Source of the DNA: Streptococcus salivarius
Lineage (GTDB): Bacteria > Bacillota > Bacilli > Lactobacillales > Streptococcaceae
Direction: 5' to 3'
Length of the DNA: 64,000 nt
Assembly (NCBI RefSeq): GCF_009738225.1
Contig: NZ_CP018187.1
Span: 1,312,501 to 1,376,500 of the forward strand
Part shown: positions 43,604-52,936 of the stretch, piece after piece
Layout: every line of letters starts with the position of its first letter
Position numbering within the stretch: position 1 is the stretch's first letter
Program-made: the position numbers and the translations under genes
The notes under the pieces: model-generated
Seen by the model: the letters and a program-made list of their open reading frames with translations, nothing else
Told to the model about the DNA's origin: nothing
Database searches by the model: none

Positions 43604-44341
43604 TTAACCGTGATCACTTTCCCTTTGAGACTTGATAAAGAGTGCAAGCCCTGTTGCTACTGCAGTATAAGCTACAATAAACAGGAGTGATTTCCATGAA
43701 AATTTCCCATTGATAGCAAAATTAACGACCAATTCATTGACATGATAGACAGGTGTCCACTCAGAGATGCTCTGAACCCACTTAGGGAACAAGGAAATAG
43801 GAACCCATGAACCACTCACTATAGGCAAGACAAGGTAAATAATATTTGCCACAAGAGACATGAATTGTTGAGATTTAATCTGAGCGATAAGTAAACCAAA
43901 AGCTAGAAAGAGTAGACCGGACAAAAGTAAGAGAGCACCTGACCCTACCCATCTAAAGAATGGCATCTCTACATCTCGGAAAAAGGCACCTACACAAAAG
44001 GTCACAATGATGGCAACCATAAAGTTTAGAAGCACACGAAAGATTTTAGAAAGATAATAAGCTGCAATACTAACTTTTGAGTGCTCGATATAGGTCAACC
44101 AGTGTTCAATTCGGTCCTCTTGCAACATATAGGGAAAGGTAAACAAACCAAAACTAGACATGGAGAAGCCAGTCATGGTCAGCATATAAGACAGCAAAAA
44201 CTCTTTTTGAGCTTCTGGAGTAGGTGCTGAGAAGATACTAGAAAAAAGGAGGAAAAATCCGACAGGTATCCCGATTCCCATGATAAAGACTGGCCAACTT
44301 CGCCACGTTTTAATCCACTCAATTTTTAGTAATGCTTTCAT
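43604..44341 (-). CDS. ABC-2-type permease (YvfS-like), copy 2
   Basis: 245 residues, six membrane segments, highly similar to the 33819 permease over the whole length (MKALLKIEWIKTWRSWP start, RESDHG end). Its start overlaps the ATPase stop by 4 nt. Unlike copy 1 it has no kinase/regulator genes after it; the truncated deaminase follows. Confidence 0.9.
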   Translation of the reverse strand: MKALLKIEWIKTWRSWPVFIMGIGIPVGFFLLFSSIFSAPTPEAQKEFLLSYMLTMTGFSMSSFGLFTFPYMLQEDRIEHWLTYIEHSKVSIAAYYLSKIFRVLLNFMVAIIVTFCVGAFFRDVEMPFFRWVGSGALLLLSGLLFLAFGLLIAQIKSQQFMSLVANIIYLVLPIVSGSWVPISLFPKWVQSISEWTPVYHVNELVVNFAINGKFSWKSLLFIVAYTAVATGLALFIKSQRESDHG

Positions 44342-45219
44342 GCCTTGTCCTCCCTTGTTGAATCAAATAGGCTATCCAAGAGTGTTTTATTTTGAATTTC
44401 AATATCAGAAATTCCACAGCCCGCTTCTTCAAGACTTTGCCATACCTTTTCGATATCTTTTGTCATGAAACTGATGACATCCCTCTTTTCAGTAATCTCA
44501 TAGATGTCTGGCAGTCCATGAACAATGCCAACAAAGCTACTTGGCAGAGTGACCTGCTTCTCCTTCTCTTCGTGTCGCATAGCGTATGGCGTGGTATCTC
44601 TGATGAGTTTTCCTTGATGGAGGACTAAGATACGGTCAGCTGTGTGTTCCACCTCTTCGATATAGTGAGAGGAATAGAGGATAGTTGTCCCAGCTTTTTT
44701 CAAGTCATTGACAATCTCCCAGAAACGCTGACGAGTAGAGGTATCCATACCCGCTGTCGGTTCATCCAAAAAGAGGATTTGGGGTTTATCAATCAAACAA
44801 AGGACAAAAGCTAGAAGACGTCTTTGCCCACCAGAGAGTTTATCCGCAAACTGCTGGTACTGGTCTTCCTTGAATTGTAAGAGCTCTTGTACCTCTTGAT
44901 TGGTCAAGGGATTATCAGAGATAGATTGGAAGAAGGCAATCAGTTCCTCCACTTTCAAACTATTTGGAATGGTATTTTCCTGAAGGAGAACCGCAATTTT
45001 ATTTTTGGCCTTACCTGCCTTACCATCAATGAGGACCTGACCACTGCTCGGTTTTTTATCGCCAAGAATACAGGACATCAAGACAGTCTTACCTGCCCCA
45101 TTAGGTCCAATCAAGGCCACACAATCGCCCTTGTTTATCTCAAAACTAATATCCTCTAAAATAGTCTTTCCCTTGATACGTTTTCCAAGAGAAGAAACCT
45201 GAATAACTGTCTCACCCAT
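44338..45219 (-). CDS. ABC transporter ATP-binding protein (YvfR-like), copy 2
   Basis: 293 residues: Walker A GPNGAGKTV, signature LSGGQRRLL, Walker B ILFLDEPTAGMD. It is a close paralogue of the 34556 ATPase, including the C-terminal ISDIEIQNKTLLDSLFDST. ATG at 45219 with GGAAAG upstream. It follows two LiaF-like genes, suggesting a cell-envelope-stress transporter, possibly served by the regulators of copy 1. Confidence 0.92.
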   Translation of the reverse strand: MGETVIQVSSLGKRIKGKTILEDISFEINKGDCVALIGPNGAGKTVLMSCILGDKKPSSGQVLIDGKAGKAKNKIAVLLQENTIPNSLKVEELIAFFQSISDNPLTNQEVQELLQFKEDQYQQFADKLSGGQRRLLAFVLCLIDKPQILFLDEPTAGMDTSTRQRFWEIVNDLKKAGTTILYSSHYIEEVEHTADRILVLHQGKLIRDTTPYAMRHEEKEKQVTLPSSFVGIVHGLPDIYEITEKRDVISFMTKDIEKVWQSLEEAGCGISDIEIQNKTLLDSLFDSTREDKA

Positions 45220-45285
45220 CAATGCTTTCCTTTCTTTTATATAGATGCCATGCTTGACAATATCGCTGACATCATTGGACTTCCC

Positions 45286-45963
45286 TTAATACTCCACTTC
45301 CAACTCCGTACGGAAGAGACTTCCGCTCAGATGAAGCCTTGTTTCAACTTGCTCGAAATCAGATTCAAAACGATCCACCTTTACAGATGACAGAGGATGT
45401 GAAATTCCAGTGGCATCCATGACACAGCCGTGAGGAAGTCGGATATGAACTTCACCAAACTTAGCATCAAGATGAACAGCTACCTGATCTGACGCAAAGC
45501 TGGCCTGACTCAAATCCAACCAAAGCTCACCAAAAGCTAGATTCATATCAACTGTTTCGACTTCTTGAGAATAGATGCGATACCTATCCTCAGCCATATA
45601 GGTCTTAACAGAAATATGAGGTCCCTCTTGGTCGTTCTTATTAACCTTATAGTCTTTAGTAAGGCCTTTGTTTTGACTACGGCCATAAAAAAGCTCTAAG
45701 GCCAAGCCAATTAGAAAGATACCACTAAAGAGATTCCACTGTGCAAAATCGAGGTTTAACAAGTCATGAACATAGGGTGATAAGAAGGCCAAACCAAGAA
45801 AAATGAGGAGGGGTCGCCTATTCAAGATACCAAAACAAAAGAAGGCAACGAAGAAAACCAGATTATAATTGACCATGATCCAAAAATCTGGAATAAAGGC
45901 ACTAGCGATAAAACAAGCTGCTAGTAAAAGCAACAAGAAACTCCGAAGATTAAACCGTTGCAT
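45286..45963 (-). CDS. LiaF-like membrane protein, copy 1
   Basis: 225 residues: four short N-terminal membrane segments (about 5-95), then a soluble beta-helical domain (VDMNLAFGELWLDLSQASF, AKFGEVHIRLPHG) like the C-terminal domain of LiaF / 'cell wall-active antibiotics response' proteins. The start at 45963 has AAAGGAG upstream. It is clearly related to the 46100 gene. Confidence 0.8.
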   Translation of the reverse strand: MQRFNLRSFLLLLLAACFIASAFIPDFWIMVNYNLVFFVAFFCFGILNRRPLLIFLGLAFLSPYVHDLLNLDFAQWNLFSGIFLIGLALELFYGRSQNKGLTKDYKVNKNDQEGPHISVKTYMAEDRYRIYSQEVETVDMNLAFGELWLDLSQASFASDQVAVHLDAKFGEVHIRLPHGCVMDATGISHPLSSVKVDRFESDFEQVETRLHLSGSLFRTELEVEY

Positions 45964-46069
45964 AAGAAGACTCCTTTCTAGTAAATGATTGCAAATTTCC
46001 AATTATTTTCACTATCAGTATAGCACTATTTGTAAACGTATTCAATGTTATATAAGAAGGATTTGCAAG

Positions 46070-46092
46070 AAAAAAAGAGCTTTCGCTCTTTC
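46070..46092 (-). terminator. Intrinsic terminator after LiaF-like copy 2
   Basis: AAGAGC-GAAA-GCTCTT hairpin with TTTTTT on the minus strand, 8 nt past the stop. Confidence 0.8.
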
Positions 46093-46099
46093 ATTATTT

Positions 46100-46765
46100 T
46101 CAATGTTTGACAGTTACTTGTCCAAAGGTTACAGAGCCTGTTAGAGAAACTGTCGTTCTTGATAACTCTCGATCTCCTAGACTATCGTAGCCTTTCACTC
46201 CTGCTAAGCTTGTATGAAGCCCGTGTGTATCCACTTGCCAATCCTTAGGAACTCGAATGATAACCTGAGAAAAATTTGCCTGAACCACAATCTGAGGTCG
46301 GTCCGTCATAAACTGAGCCTGACGCAAATCTAAAGTCAAACGTCCAAAATCGGCATTGGCATAGACAGTTTCAAGATTTTGCGAAGTCACCACTTGCACA
46401 GACTCTGAAAAAAGAGTCTTAGCAAAAATCTCTCGCTCATGTTCTTTAGACACCTTGTAAGAGAATTTTTTCTTATAATTTGGCTTGCTCAAACGGTCCA
46501 CTGCAATCCCCAAGATAAGAATTCCTACAAAGAGTGTCCATTCCGAATAGTCCAATCTAAAGAGGTCATGGATATAGGTCGATAGAAAAGCCATCCCCAA
46601 GAAAAAGAGAAATTTTCCCTTAGATTGCCAGCTCAAAAGCACAAAAAGCAAGGCTAAAATCAACTTATAATTAAAAGCCAAATACAAATCTGGAATAAAA
46701 GCTGTTGCGATAAAATAGGCAGCAATGATAAGTAAGGTAATAACACCTGAATTAAAGCGTTTCAT
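46100..46765 (-). CDS. LiaF-like membrane protein, copy 2
   Basis: 221 residues with the same layout as the 45286 protein: four membrane segments then a repeated beta domain (YANADFGRLTLDLRQAQF, ANFSQVIIRVPKD). Such proteins modulate NarL-type kinases or sense envelope stress. It starts 12 nt after the YkgJ-like gene, so the two form an operon. Confidence 0.8.
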   Translation of the reverse strand: MKRFNSGVITLLIIAAYFIATAFIPDLYLAFNYKLILALLFVLLSWQSKGKFLFFLGMAFLSTYIHDLFRLDYSEWTLFVGILILGIAVDRLSKPNYKKKFSYKVSKEHEREIFAKTLFSESVQVVTSQNLETVYANADFGRLTLDLRQAQFMTDRPQIVVQANFSQVIIRVPKDWQVDTHGLHTSLAGVKGYDSLGDRELSRTTVSLTGSVTFGQVTVKH

Positions 46766-46777
46766 AACAGTTCCTTT

Positions 46778-47272
46778 CTAAATCCTATCCTTGAGTTTTT
46801 CCACAAAAAGGTAGGCTGCTGGACAGAAAAGCGTATTTTTGATAGTCAGATGATTGATCTGATAGATTTTCTTACGATCCGTGTGAGGAAAGGCTGCACA
46901 GGCCTTAGGACGGACATCATAAATATCACAGAGATTATCAGGCCCTAAGAAGGGACAAGGCATAGACTTGAAGACCTTGTCGCCATCCTCATCTACCTGC
47001 AGGTACAGCTCCTCGAAGGCAGGTAATTTCATTCGAAAATGCTTGGCAATGCGAGTAATGTCCTGCTCTGTAAAGTCGGGACCAAGCGTCTTACAACAAT
47101 TGGCACACTGAGTACAATCAATTTCTTGAAAGACTTCATTGTGTACCTGCTGAACAATCTTATCTAAATTTTTAGGAGCCTTCTTCTTGAGTTGTGCTAG
47201 AAACTTTCGGTGCTCCCCTTGCTTTTGACGTGCCAATTCCTCATAACGTTTGACATCAATAGTCTGTGACAT
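46778..47272 (-). CDS. YkgJ-family cysteine-cluster protein
   Basis: 164 residues with the CxxCxxCC-type zinc or iron cluster (DCTQCANCCKTLGPDF, about 53-68) and further cysteines in PCPFLGPDNLCDIYDVRPKAC and LFCPAAY. Members of this family are putative metal-cluster proteins of unknown enzymatic role. GGAG upstream. Confidence 0.88.
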   Translation of the reverse strand: MSQTIDVKRYEELARQKQGEHRKFLAQLKKKAPKNLDKIVQQVHNEVFQEIDCTQCANCCKTLGPDFTEQDITRIAKHFRMKLPAFEELYLQVDEDGDKVFKSMPCPFLGPDNLCDIYDVRPKACAAFPHTDRKKIYQINHLTIKNTLFCPAAYLFVEKLKDRI

Positions 47273-47320
47273 GTATTTTCTCCGATAATTTATAATTCTG
47301 TCATCTATTATAGCATAAAA

Positions 47321-47349
47321 GAAATAGAGCCTAGCTTGAACTAGACTCT
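47321..47349 (-). terminator. Intrinsic terminator after bceB
   Basis: AGAGTCTAG/CTAGGCTCT stem (one GT pair) followed by ATTTCTTTT on the minus strand. Confidence 0.75.
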
Positions 47350-47356
47350 ATGTCAG

Positions 47357-49357
47357 TTACATTGATACGATTCTACGATAAGAACGCGACGTTAGGACGA
47401 AAACCAAGATATAGGCTAGGAAGAATACGCCACAAACAATGATAGTAACCACTAACATAAGACTTGGATTAAGAACTCCAATGATACGCACAATCAAACT
47501 GATCATATGATAGGCAAAGGCCAAGTGAATAAAGGCAAAAATCAAGGGGAGGAAGAAGACAGTAAGGACTTGCTTTCCAATGGTTTGCTTGACTTGGAGG
47601 TCGTCCAAGCCAATCTTTTGAAGAATAACAAAGCGCTCACGATCCTCATAACCCTCGGAAATCTGTTTATAGTAAATCACGAGAACTGTGCCAAGCATGA
47701 AGATGATGGATAGGAAGATGCCGATAAAGAAGGTTCCACCAACAAAGCCATTTACCATGCCTTCTGCATCATATCGGCTATTTGCAGTGAAGTAAGACTT
47801 AGGGAGGCCAGTAGTTTGTCCAGCTAACTGTTGTGTTTCTTTATCCGTGATTTTGTCTAACAAATCTGAATTTTTCTTGGCATCATGTGAAGGGTCTTTG
47901 ACATTAACACCAACATAGGTAGCTTGGGTGGTTGCTGTTCCTTTGATACTTTCTTGAAAATCATCCATATCAGGAACAACAAGGTAGCTATAATCAGAAA
48001 CTATGATTGTGAAGAGGTTGGGTACTTTACCTTTAAGAAAGTCATTAAGGCTATCATGGATCTGGTAGGTTTGACTGTTGACAGACAAACTCTTTTGATC
48101 TTTTAATATTTTATTTTTAGTAAATAAGCCAACTTGATTCGAAGTCAGATTGAGGTCTTTACCTGTTAATTGTTTATAAGTAGATTGTGAGAAGACAAGA
48201 AAAATTGACTTTGGTAGAACTTTTCTTTCATTCTCAGAAAAGATGGTTAGCTTGTTTTTTTCTTGTTCTTTGATACCAAAGTAGAGGTAACTTGCTTCCA
48301 CTTTTCTATTTACCTGATTTCCCGTCTGTACTAAGAAATCATCTATAGCTCTCCGTGTACTTGTTAAATCTACATTCGTCCCTGTAACTGAGTAATCATG
48401 CGGAGCAGAACTCGCCAGATAGTCTTTTTTTCCAGCATAAATACTTGCAGCACCTACAAGTGTCACCAAAACCATACTTGAGAGAATGGCAATGGTCGCC
48501 AGCCCAACTGCATTTTTTTTCATCCGAAAGACAAGGTTGGAAATGGAAATCATATTATTGGGCTTGTAATAGTAGCTCTTCTTCTTTTTCAAGAGTTGCA
48601 GAACAACTGTTGTCCCGGCATTAAAGAGAAGGTAAGTCCCTAGAATGACCAGTAGAACAGCTAGAAAAAAACTCATAATAGCCGTTACTGGATTCTGAAC
48701 AGAGAGAGCAAGATAGTAACCATACCCCATAGCACCAAGTCCCAAAAGGGTTTGAATCACTAGAAAACGTCCCTTTTTTTCACCCTTAAGGCCATCTTTA
48801 GTTAATTGTAAAGGATTAAGCCGTAGCAATCGGAAACCATTTACCAAAACCAACAAACTAAAAATACAAACAAAGATGACAAGAACAATAGGAATTGTCA
48901 TTACTTGAAAGGTCGAAACTAAACCAGTACTTTCACCGATAAGCCTTTGAAGAAAAGCATAAATGAGTTTATCGAAAAGTGCCCCCACACCTATACCTAG
49001 AAGCAAAGTCACAAAACTCATAATCACTGTTTCTTTTAGAATCATACTAAAGAGATGACGCTTCTCTAAGCCTAGCACACTATAGAGACCAAGCTCCCTT
49101 GAACGATTTTTCATAACAAAGCTATTGGCATAAAGAACAATAATTCCAGAGGATAGGGCGACAATTCCAAGTCCCATCCCCAAAACCATCTTGATAGCAT
49201 CTGCCCCAGTCAAGTCATCCAGATGAGGATTAAGCGTTAAAGATGTAAAGATATAGGTAATGGCAATAGCCAGAATAGTTGCCAATGTATACGGATAGTA
49301 AAGCTTACGATTTTTTATGAGATTGGACAAAGCCAGTCTATTGGTTAGACGAAACAT
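47357..49357 (-). CDS. bceB: BceB-type ABC transporter permease
   Basis: 666 residues, about ten membrane segments. FtsX-type repeats lie near both ends (ILSSMVLVTLVGA, GIFLSIIFMLGTVLVIYYKQISEG). A large extracellular domain of about 200 residues (310-530) between segments 7 and 8 is the hallmark of peptide-antibiotic-detoxifying BceAB-type pumps. It acts with the 49359 ATPase and the 50260 kinase, to which it reports its own activity. Gene names are by family; the peptide it handles (bacitracin or a bacteriocin) is not known. Confidence 0.9.
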   Translation of the reverse strand: MFRLTNRLALSNLIKNRKLYYPYTLATILAIAITYIFTSLTLNPHLDDLTGADAIKMVLGMGLGIVALSSGIIVLYANSFVMKNRSRELGLYSVLGLEKRHLFSMILKETVIMSFVTLLLGIGVGALFDKLIYAFLQRLIGESTGLVSTFQVMTIPIVLVIFVCIFSLLVLVNGFRLLRLNPLQLTKDGLKGEKKGRFLVIQTLLGLGAMGYGYYLALSVQNPVTAIMSFFLAVLLVILGTYLLFNAGTTVVLQLLKKKKSYYYKPNNMISISNLVFRMKKNAVGLATIAILSSMVLVTLVGAASIYAGKKDYLASSAPHDYSVTGTNVDLTSTRRAIDDFLVQTGNQVNRKVEASYLYFGIKEQEKNKLTIFSENERKVLPKSIFLVFSQSTYKQLTGKDLNLTSNQVGLFTKNKILKDQKSLSVNSQTYQIHDSLNDFLKGKVPNLFTIIVSDYSYLVVPDMDDFQESIKGTATTQATYVGVNVKDPSHDAKKNSDLLDKITDKETQQLAGQTTGLPKSYFTANSRYDAEGMVNGFVGGTFFIGIFLSIIFMLGTVLVIYYKQISEGYEDRERFVILQKIGLDDLQVKQTIGKQVLTVFFLPLIFAFIHLAFAYHMISLIVRIIGVLNPSLMLVVTIIVCGVFFLAYILVFVLTSRSYRRIVSM

Positions 49358-49358
49358 A

Positions 49359-50117
49359 TTAGTTCACCTCACTTGCCATTGTAGTTAGTGTATCGGAAAT
49401 TTCTTGGAACATTTGATGTTCAGACTTATCCCCTTTGAAGATTTGATTATAAAGAATACCATCCTTAATAAACAAAACACGCTGCGCACGACTGGCGGCC
49501 GCTGTTGAGTGAGTTACCATAAGAATGGTCTGACCGCTGGCATTAATAGTTTCAAAGACATCCAAGAGTGCCGCTGAAGATTTTGAATCCAAGGCGCCTG
49601 TTGGCTCATCTGCTAAGAGGATTTCTGGTTTAGTGATGATCGCACGCGCAACTGCAACCCTTTGCTTTTGACCACCTGAAATTTCATAAGGGTACTTCTC
49701 TAGCAAGGAATGAATTCCCAGTTGACGACTGATAGCTTCAACTTGTGTCATCATTTGCTTAACTGAGCGTCGAGAAAGGACCAAAGGTAGCAGGATATTA
49801 TCTTTAACTGATAGGGTATCTAAAAGATTGAAATCCTGGAAAACAAACCCTAATCTTTCACGACGGAAACTGGAAGCATCCTTATTTTTAATAGTTGCTG
49901 TGTCCATACCATTAAGGTAGACACGCCCTGCCGTTGGTTTATCAAGCATGGCAAGAATGTTGAGCAGGGTTGATTTTCCTGAACCAGACTCACCCATAAT
50001 AGCAACATACTCACCCTTCTCAACCGTAAAATGGATATCTTTAAGGGCTTCAACCTGATTTCCTTTGAAACGTGTTTTATAAATTTTTTTAACATGTTGA
50101 ACATCTAGTAATGTCAT
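49359..50117 (-). CDS. bceA: BceA-type ABC transporter ATP-binding protein
   Basis: 252 residues: Walker A GESGSGKST, Q-loop FVFQDFNLLDTLSV, signature ISGGQKQRV, Walker B ILLADEPTGALD, switch THS. This is the MacB/LolD-type ATPase pattern. The ATG at 50117 has AAAGGAG; a longer frame from 50183 crosses the promoter region. 1 nt separates it from bceB. Confidence 0.93.
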   Translation of the reverse strand: MTLLDVQHVKKIYKTRFKGNQVEALKDIHFTVEKGEYVAIMGESGSGKSTLLNILAMLDKPTAGRVYLNGMDTATIKNKDASSFRRERLGFVFQDFNLLDTLSVKDNILLPLVLSRRSVKQMMTQVEAISRQLGIHSLLEKYPYEISGGQKQRVAVARAIITKPEILLADEPTGALDSKSSAALLDVFETINASGQTILMVTHSTAAASRAQRVLFIKDGILYNQIFKGDKSEHQMFQEISDTLTTMASEVN

Positions 50118-50189
50118 AATAAGCTCCTTTATTAGTAGAATTAGGAGAGATTTTAGGAATCTCTTACTTAACTTCGATACCATTTTATA

Positions 50190-50222
50190 GAAAAAGCAGG
50201 GGCAAAACCATAACCCTTGCTT
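50190..50222 (-). terminator. Intrinsic terminator after the BceS kinase gene
   Basis: AAGCAAGGG ... CCCCTGCTT with a following TTTTC on the minus strand. It separates the kinase operon from bceAB. Confidence 0.65.
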
Positions 50223-50241
50223 TCATTTGTCGTCTAATTTC

Positions 50242-50255
50242 TTACACTTTTGTAA
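50242..50255 (-). promoter_or_regulatory. BceR-type binding site upstream of bceAB
   Basis: TTACA-AAAG-TGTAA on the minus strand, a perfect 5-bp dyad with a 4-nt spacer, matching the TNACA-N4-TGTAA site known for BceR-like regulators. It lies just after the bceS stop and about 125 nt before bceA, so the regulator can switch on the pump. Confidence 0.75.
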
Positions 50256-50259
50256 GTTA

Positions 50260-51234
50260 TCAATCAATGGCTAACTTCTTCTTTTGAAAATGAATGGAAA
50301 CTGTGGTTCCTTGACCTACTTGGGAGCTAATACTAATATCATGTCCAAGATGATCAGCAATTTTCTTTGAAAGATAGAGACCTAACCCAGACGACTGCTG
50401 AGTCAATCGGCCATTGTAACCTGAAAAGCCACGCTCAAAAACCCGTAAAATATCACTATCCTTGATACCAATTCCAGAATCTTTAAGATAAAGCGTATTA
50501 TCCTTGAAGTAGATTTCAATACCGCCACTCTTTGTGTACTTCAAACTGTTTGACAAGACCTGCTCAATGATGACTAAGAGCCATTTTTCATCTGAAATAA
50601 CCTTAACATCCAAGTTATCTAGGTTAATGGTCAACCCTTTTTGAATAAAGAAAAGTCTATGCTTTCTAATAACTTCTTTAACCAAGTGTTCTAATGCAAC
50701 CTGTTTCAACTGCAAATCATCATGAAAGTTTTCTAAGCGTAAATACTGCAAAACCAAATTAGTGTAGGCATCGATTTTGAAGATTTCTTGCTCCAAGAGA
50801 GACCTAGTATTACTATCTGTGACATCCTGAACTAACAATTGACTGGCTGCTATTGGCGTCTTGATTTGATGAACCCAAAGAGTGTAGTAGTCCATCAAAT
50901 CTGTATAGCGCTTACGTTCCTCCTCAGTCTGATTCATCTGATTCTCCCTTGCATTTTCCAAGGTCTGGGCTAAGTAAAACTCCAAAGGACTTAAGGGAGT
51001 AATTTCCTCATATAGATATGCTAGCTTATAAGACTGATAGGATCTAAGCAAGTCCCAAGCCAGCATAATGATGGTCACAAAAGTCAGGATTGTCAGGGCA
51101 TAATAAAGAACATCTGCCACCTCATCAAATAAAAAGGCAAACAAAAGCAAGAGGATTCCGTTAAAGATAACCAAGAGATAGAAAGGCAGACGAGACCTAA
51201 TATAGTATTTGATAAATTGACACTTACCCATCAT
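50260..51234 (-). CDS. bceS: BceS-type intramembrane-sensing histidine kinase
   Basis: 324 residues with only two closely spaced membrane helices (about 12-50) and no outside sensor domain. It has the H-box in LWVHQIKTPIAASQLLVQD and an HATPase domain (VLSNSLKYT, LKDSGIGIKD, SSGLGLYLSKK). Such kinases sense through the BceB permease. It starts (ATG 51234 or 51231) inside the end of the regulator gene. Confidence 0.92.
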   Translation of the reverse strand: MMGKCQFIKYYIRSRLPFYLLVIFNGILLLLFAFLFDEVADVLYYALTILTFVTIIMLAWDLLRSYQSYKLAYLYEEITPLSPLEFYLAQTLENARENQMNQTEEERKRYTDLMDYYTLWVHQIKTPIAASQLLVQDVTDSNTRSLLEQEIFKIDAYTNLVLQYLRLENFHDDLQLKQVALEHLVKEVIRKHRLFFIQKGLTINLDNLDVKVISDEKWLLVIIEQVLSNSLKYTKSGGIEIYFKDNTLYLKDSGIGIKDSDILRVFERGFSGYNGRLTQQSSGLGLYLSKKIADHLGHDISISSQVGQGTTVSIHFQKKKLAID

Positions 51235-51904
51235 GACGCAACCCGTAGCCGACACCTTTCTTGGTTTCTATAAAATCATTCAAACCGACTGCTTCTAACT
51301 TCTTACGTAAACGTGCCACATTTACAGAGAGAGTGTTATCATCAATAAAGAAGTCACTATTCCAAAGCTCCTTCATGAGGTCTTCACGACTAACAATATT
51401 ACCAGAACGCTCGAAGAGAACTTGTAAAATCTGAAACTCATTCTTAGTCAAAGAAACGACTTCGCCCTGATAAACCAAATCCATGGCTTTGAGGTTCAGT
51501 ATCACACCTCTATATTCCAAGAGGCTCTGATCCTTACCAAACTCATAAGAACGACGTAAAAGCCCTTGAATTTTTGCTAGGAGAACATTTTGATCAAATG
51601 GTTTAGTCACAAAGTCGTCTCCCCCCATATTGATTGCCATAACGATATCCATGGCCTGATCTCTAGAAGACAAGAACATAATAGGCACCTTGGAGACCTT
51701 CCGAATTTCCTGACACCAGTGATAACCGTTAAATAGAGGTAAACCAATATCCATAAGAACCAAGTGGGGTTCTTCTTTTACAAAAATGGATAATACTTCC
51801 ATGAAATCTTCAACAAGAACAACTTCGTAACCCCACTGTTCTAGTATTTTCTTGACTTGTTGACGGATAACCTCATCGTCCTCAACTAATAAAATCTTAT
51901 GCAT
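51224..51904 (-). CDS. bceR: BceR-type response regulator (OmpR family)
   Basis: 226 residues: receiver domain (EDDE, phospho-acceptor in LVLMDIGLPL, Lys in FVTKPF) and a winged-helix output domain (SLTKNEFQILQVLFERSGNI, SVNVARLRKKLE). First gene of the bceRS transcript, 11-nt overlap with bceS. It probably binds the dyad at 50242. Confidence 0.93.
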   Translation of the reverse strand: MHKILLVEDDEVIRQQVKKILEQWGYEVVLVEDFMEVLSIFVKEEPHLVLMDIGLPLFNGYHWCQEIRKVSKVPIMFLSSRDQAMDIVMAINMGGDDFVTKPFDQNVLLAKIQGLLRRSYEFGKDQSLLEYRGVILNLKAMDLVYQGEVVSLTKNEFQILQVLFERSGNIVSREDLMKELWNSDFFIDDNTLSVNVARLRKKLEAVGLNDFIETKKGVGYGLRHDG

Positions 51905-52063
51905 AACTCAACCTCTTTCATTTCTCACTATTATAACAAAAATGACATAAGAATCGCCCTTTCTCAGCAAATCTTACAATAATGTTAGATTGAATTTTGC
52001 AACTTTTTAAAGAGTGCATTTTTATGGAAAAAATTCTTTGAGTCTTCAAAGAAAATATAGTAT

Positions 52064-52069
52064 TATAAT
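52064..52069 (+). promoter_or_regulatory. -10 of the xpt-pbuX promoter
   Basis: TATAAT followed by a 5' leader that holds the riboswitch. The -35 is not clear (TTGAGT is 20 nt upstream). The stretch 51905-52060 has no gene. Confidence 0.5.
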
Positions 52070-52127
52070 AGAGTTGATGTTGGTTTATCATCAACCATCG
52101 ACAGCTTCATCGAACAATGAGAACATT

Positions 52128-52263
52128 ACTTATTTATGTCACGAATGGGCGTGACGTTTCTACAAGGTGCCGTAACACCTAACAATGAGTAAGCTAACAT
52201 AGTCATAGAAAGATTTTTACTGTCTTTTTGTGATTTCAAAGGCTTGCTTTGCAGGCCTTTTTC
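52128..52263 (+). promoter_or_regulatory. Purine (guanine-class) riboswitch and terminator
   Basis: Aptamer 52128-52190: P1 ACTTATT/AATGAGT, P2 with loop GTCACGAATGGGCGTGAC, the conserved core GTTTCTAC, P3 AGGTG-CCGTAA-CACCT. The joining segment AACAATG has C at the discriminating position, which specifies guanine (or xanthine/hypoxanthine) over adenine. The expression platform ends in a terminator GGCTTGC-TTT-GCAGGCC plus TTTTT (about 52241-52263). Guanine binding should shut off xpt-pbuX. Confidence 0.9.
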
Positions 52264-52354
52264 TGTTATTCGATTGGTTTGATCTTTGTCAGAGTCTCAA
52301 TGGAATCTGAGAAAATCAAAATACACTTTAGTTTTATTTTTTATAGGAGGTAAT

Positions 52355-52936
52355 ATGAAATTACTGGAAGACCGCATTCTCAAAGATGGGAATGTCCTTG
52401 GGGAGAACATCCTCAAAGTTGACTCTTTCCTTACTCACCAAGTGGACTTTGATCTCATGCGTGAGATTGGAAAGGTCTTTGCTGAAAAGTTCAAGGATGC
52501 AGGCATCACCAAGGTGGTGACTATCGAGGCATCTGGTATTGCTCCAGCCCTCTATGCTGCTGAGGCTTTGGATGTCCCTATGATCTTTGCTAAGAAGGCT
52601 AAAAATATCACCATGAATGAAGGGATCCTCACTGCTGAGGTTTACTCCTTCACTAAGCAGGTGACTAGCACTGTCTCTATCGCAAGCAAGTTCCTCACTC
52701 CTGAAGATAAGGTTCTCATCGTTGATGACTTCCTAGCTAACGGCCAAGCTGCCAAAGGCTTGATTCAAATCATCGAAGAAGCTGGCGCACACGTTGAAGC
52801 GGTCGGTATCGTTATTGAGAAATCTTTCCAAGATGGTCGTGCCCTTCTAGAAGAAGCTGGTTACCCAGTCGTTTCACTTGCTCGTTTGGATCGTTTTGAA
52901 AATGGTCAGGTCGTATTTAAGGAGGCAGACATCTAA
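52355..52936 (+). CDS. xpt: Xanthine phosphoribosyltransferase
   Basis: 193 residues; converts xanthine and PRPP to XMP in purine salvage. PRPP-binding motif [17 protein letters not shown] (about 123-139) and the N-terminal [20 protein letters not shown] pattern are diagnostic. The ATG at 52355 has TAGGAGG; a longer frame from 52286 is in the leader. Overlaps pbuX start by 1 nt. Confidence 0.96.
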   Translation: MKLLEDRILKDGNVLGENILKVDSFLTHQVDFDLMREIGKVFAEKFKDAGITKVVTIEASGIAPALYAAEALDVPMIFAKKAKNITMNEGILTAEVYSFTKQVTSTVSIASKFLTPEDKVLIVDDFLANGQAAKGLIQIIEEAGAHVEAVGIVIEKSFQDGRALLEEAGYPVVSLARLDRFENGQVVFKEADI

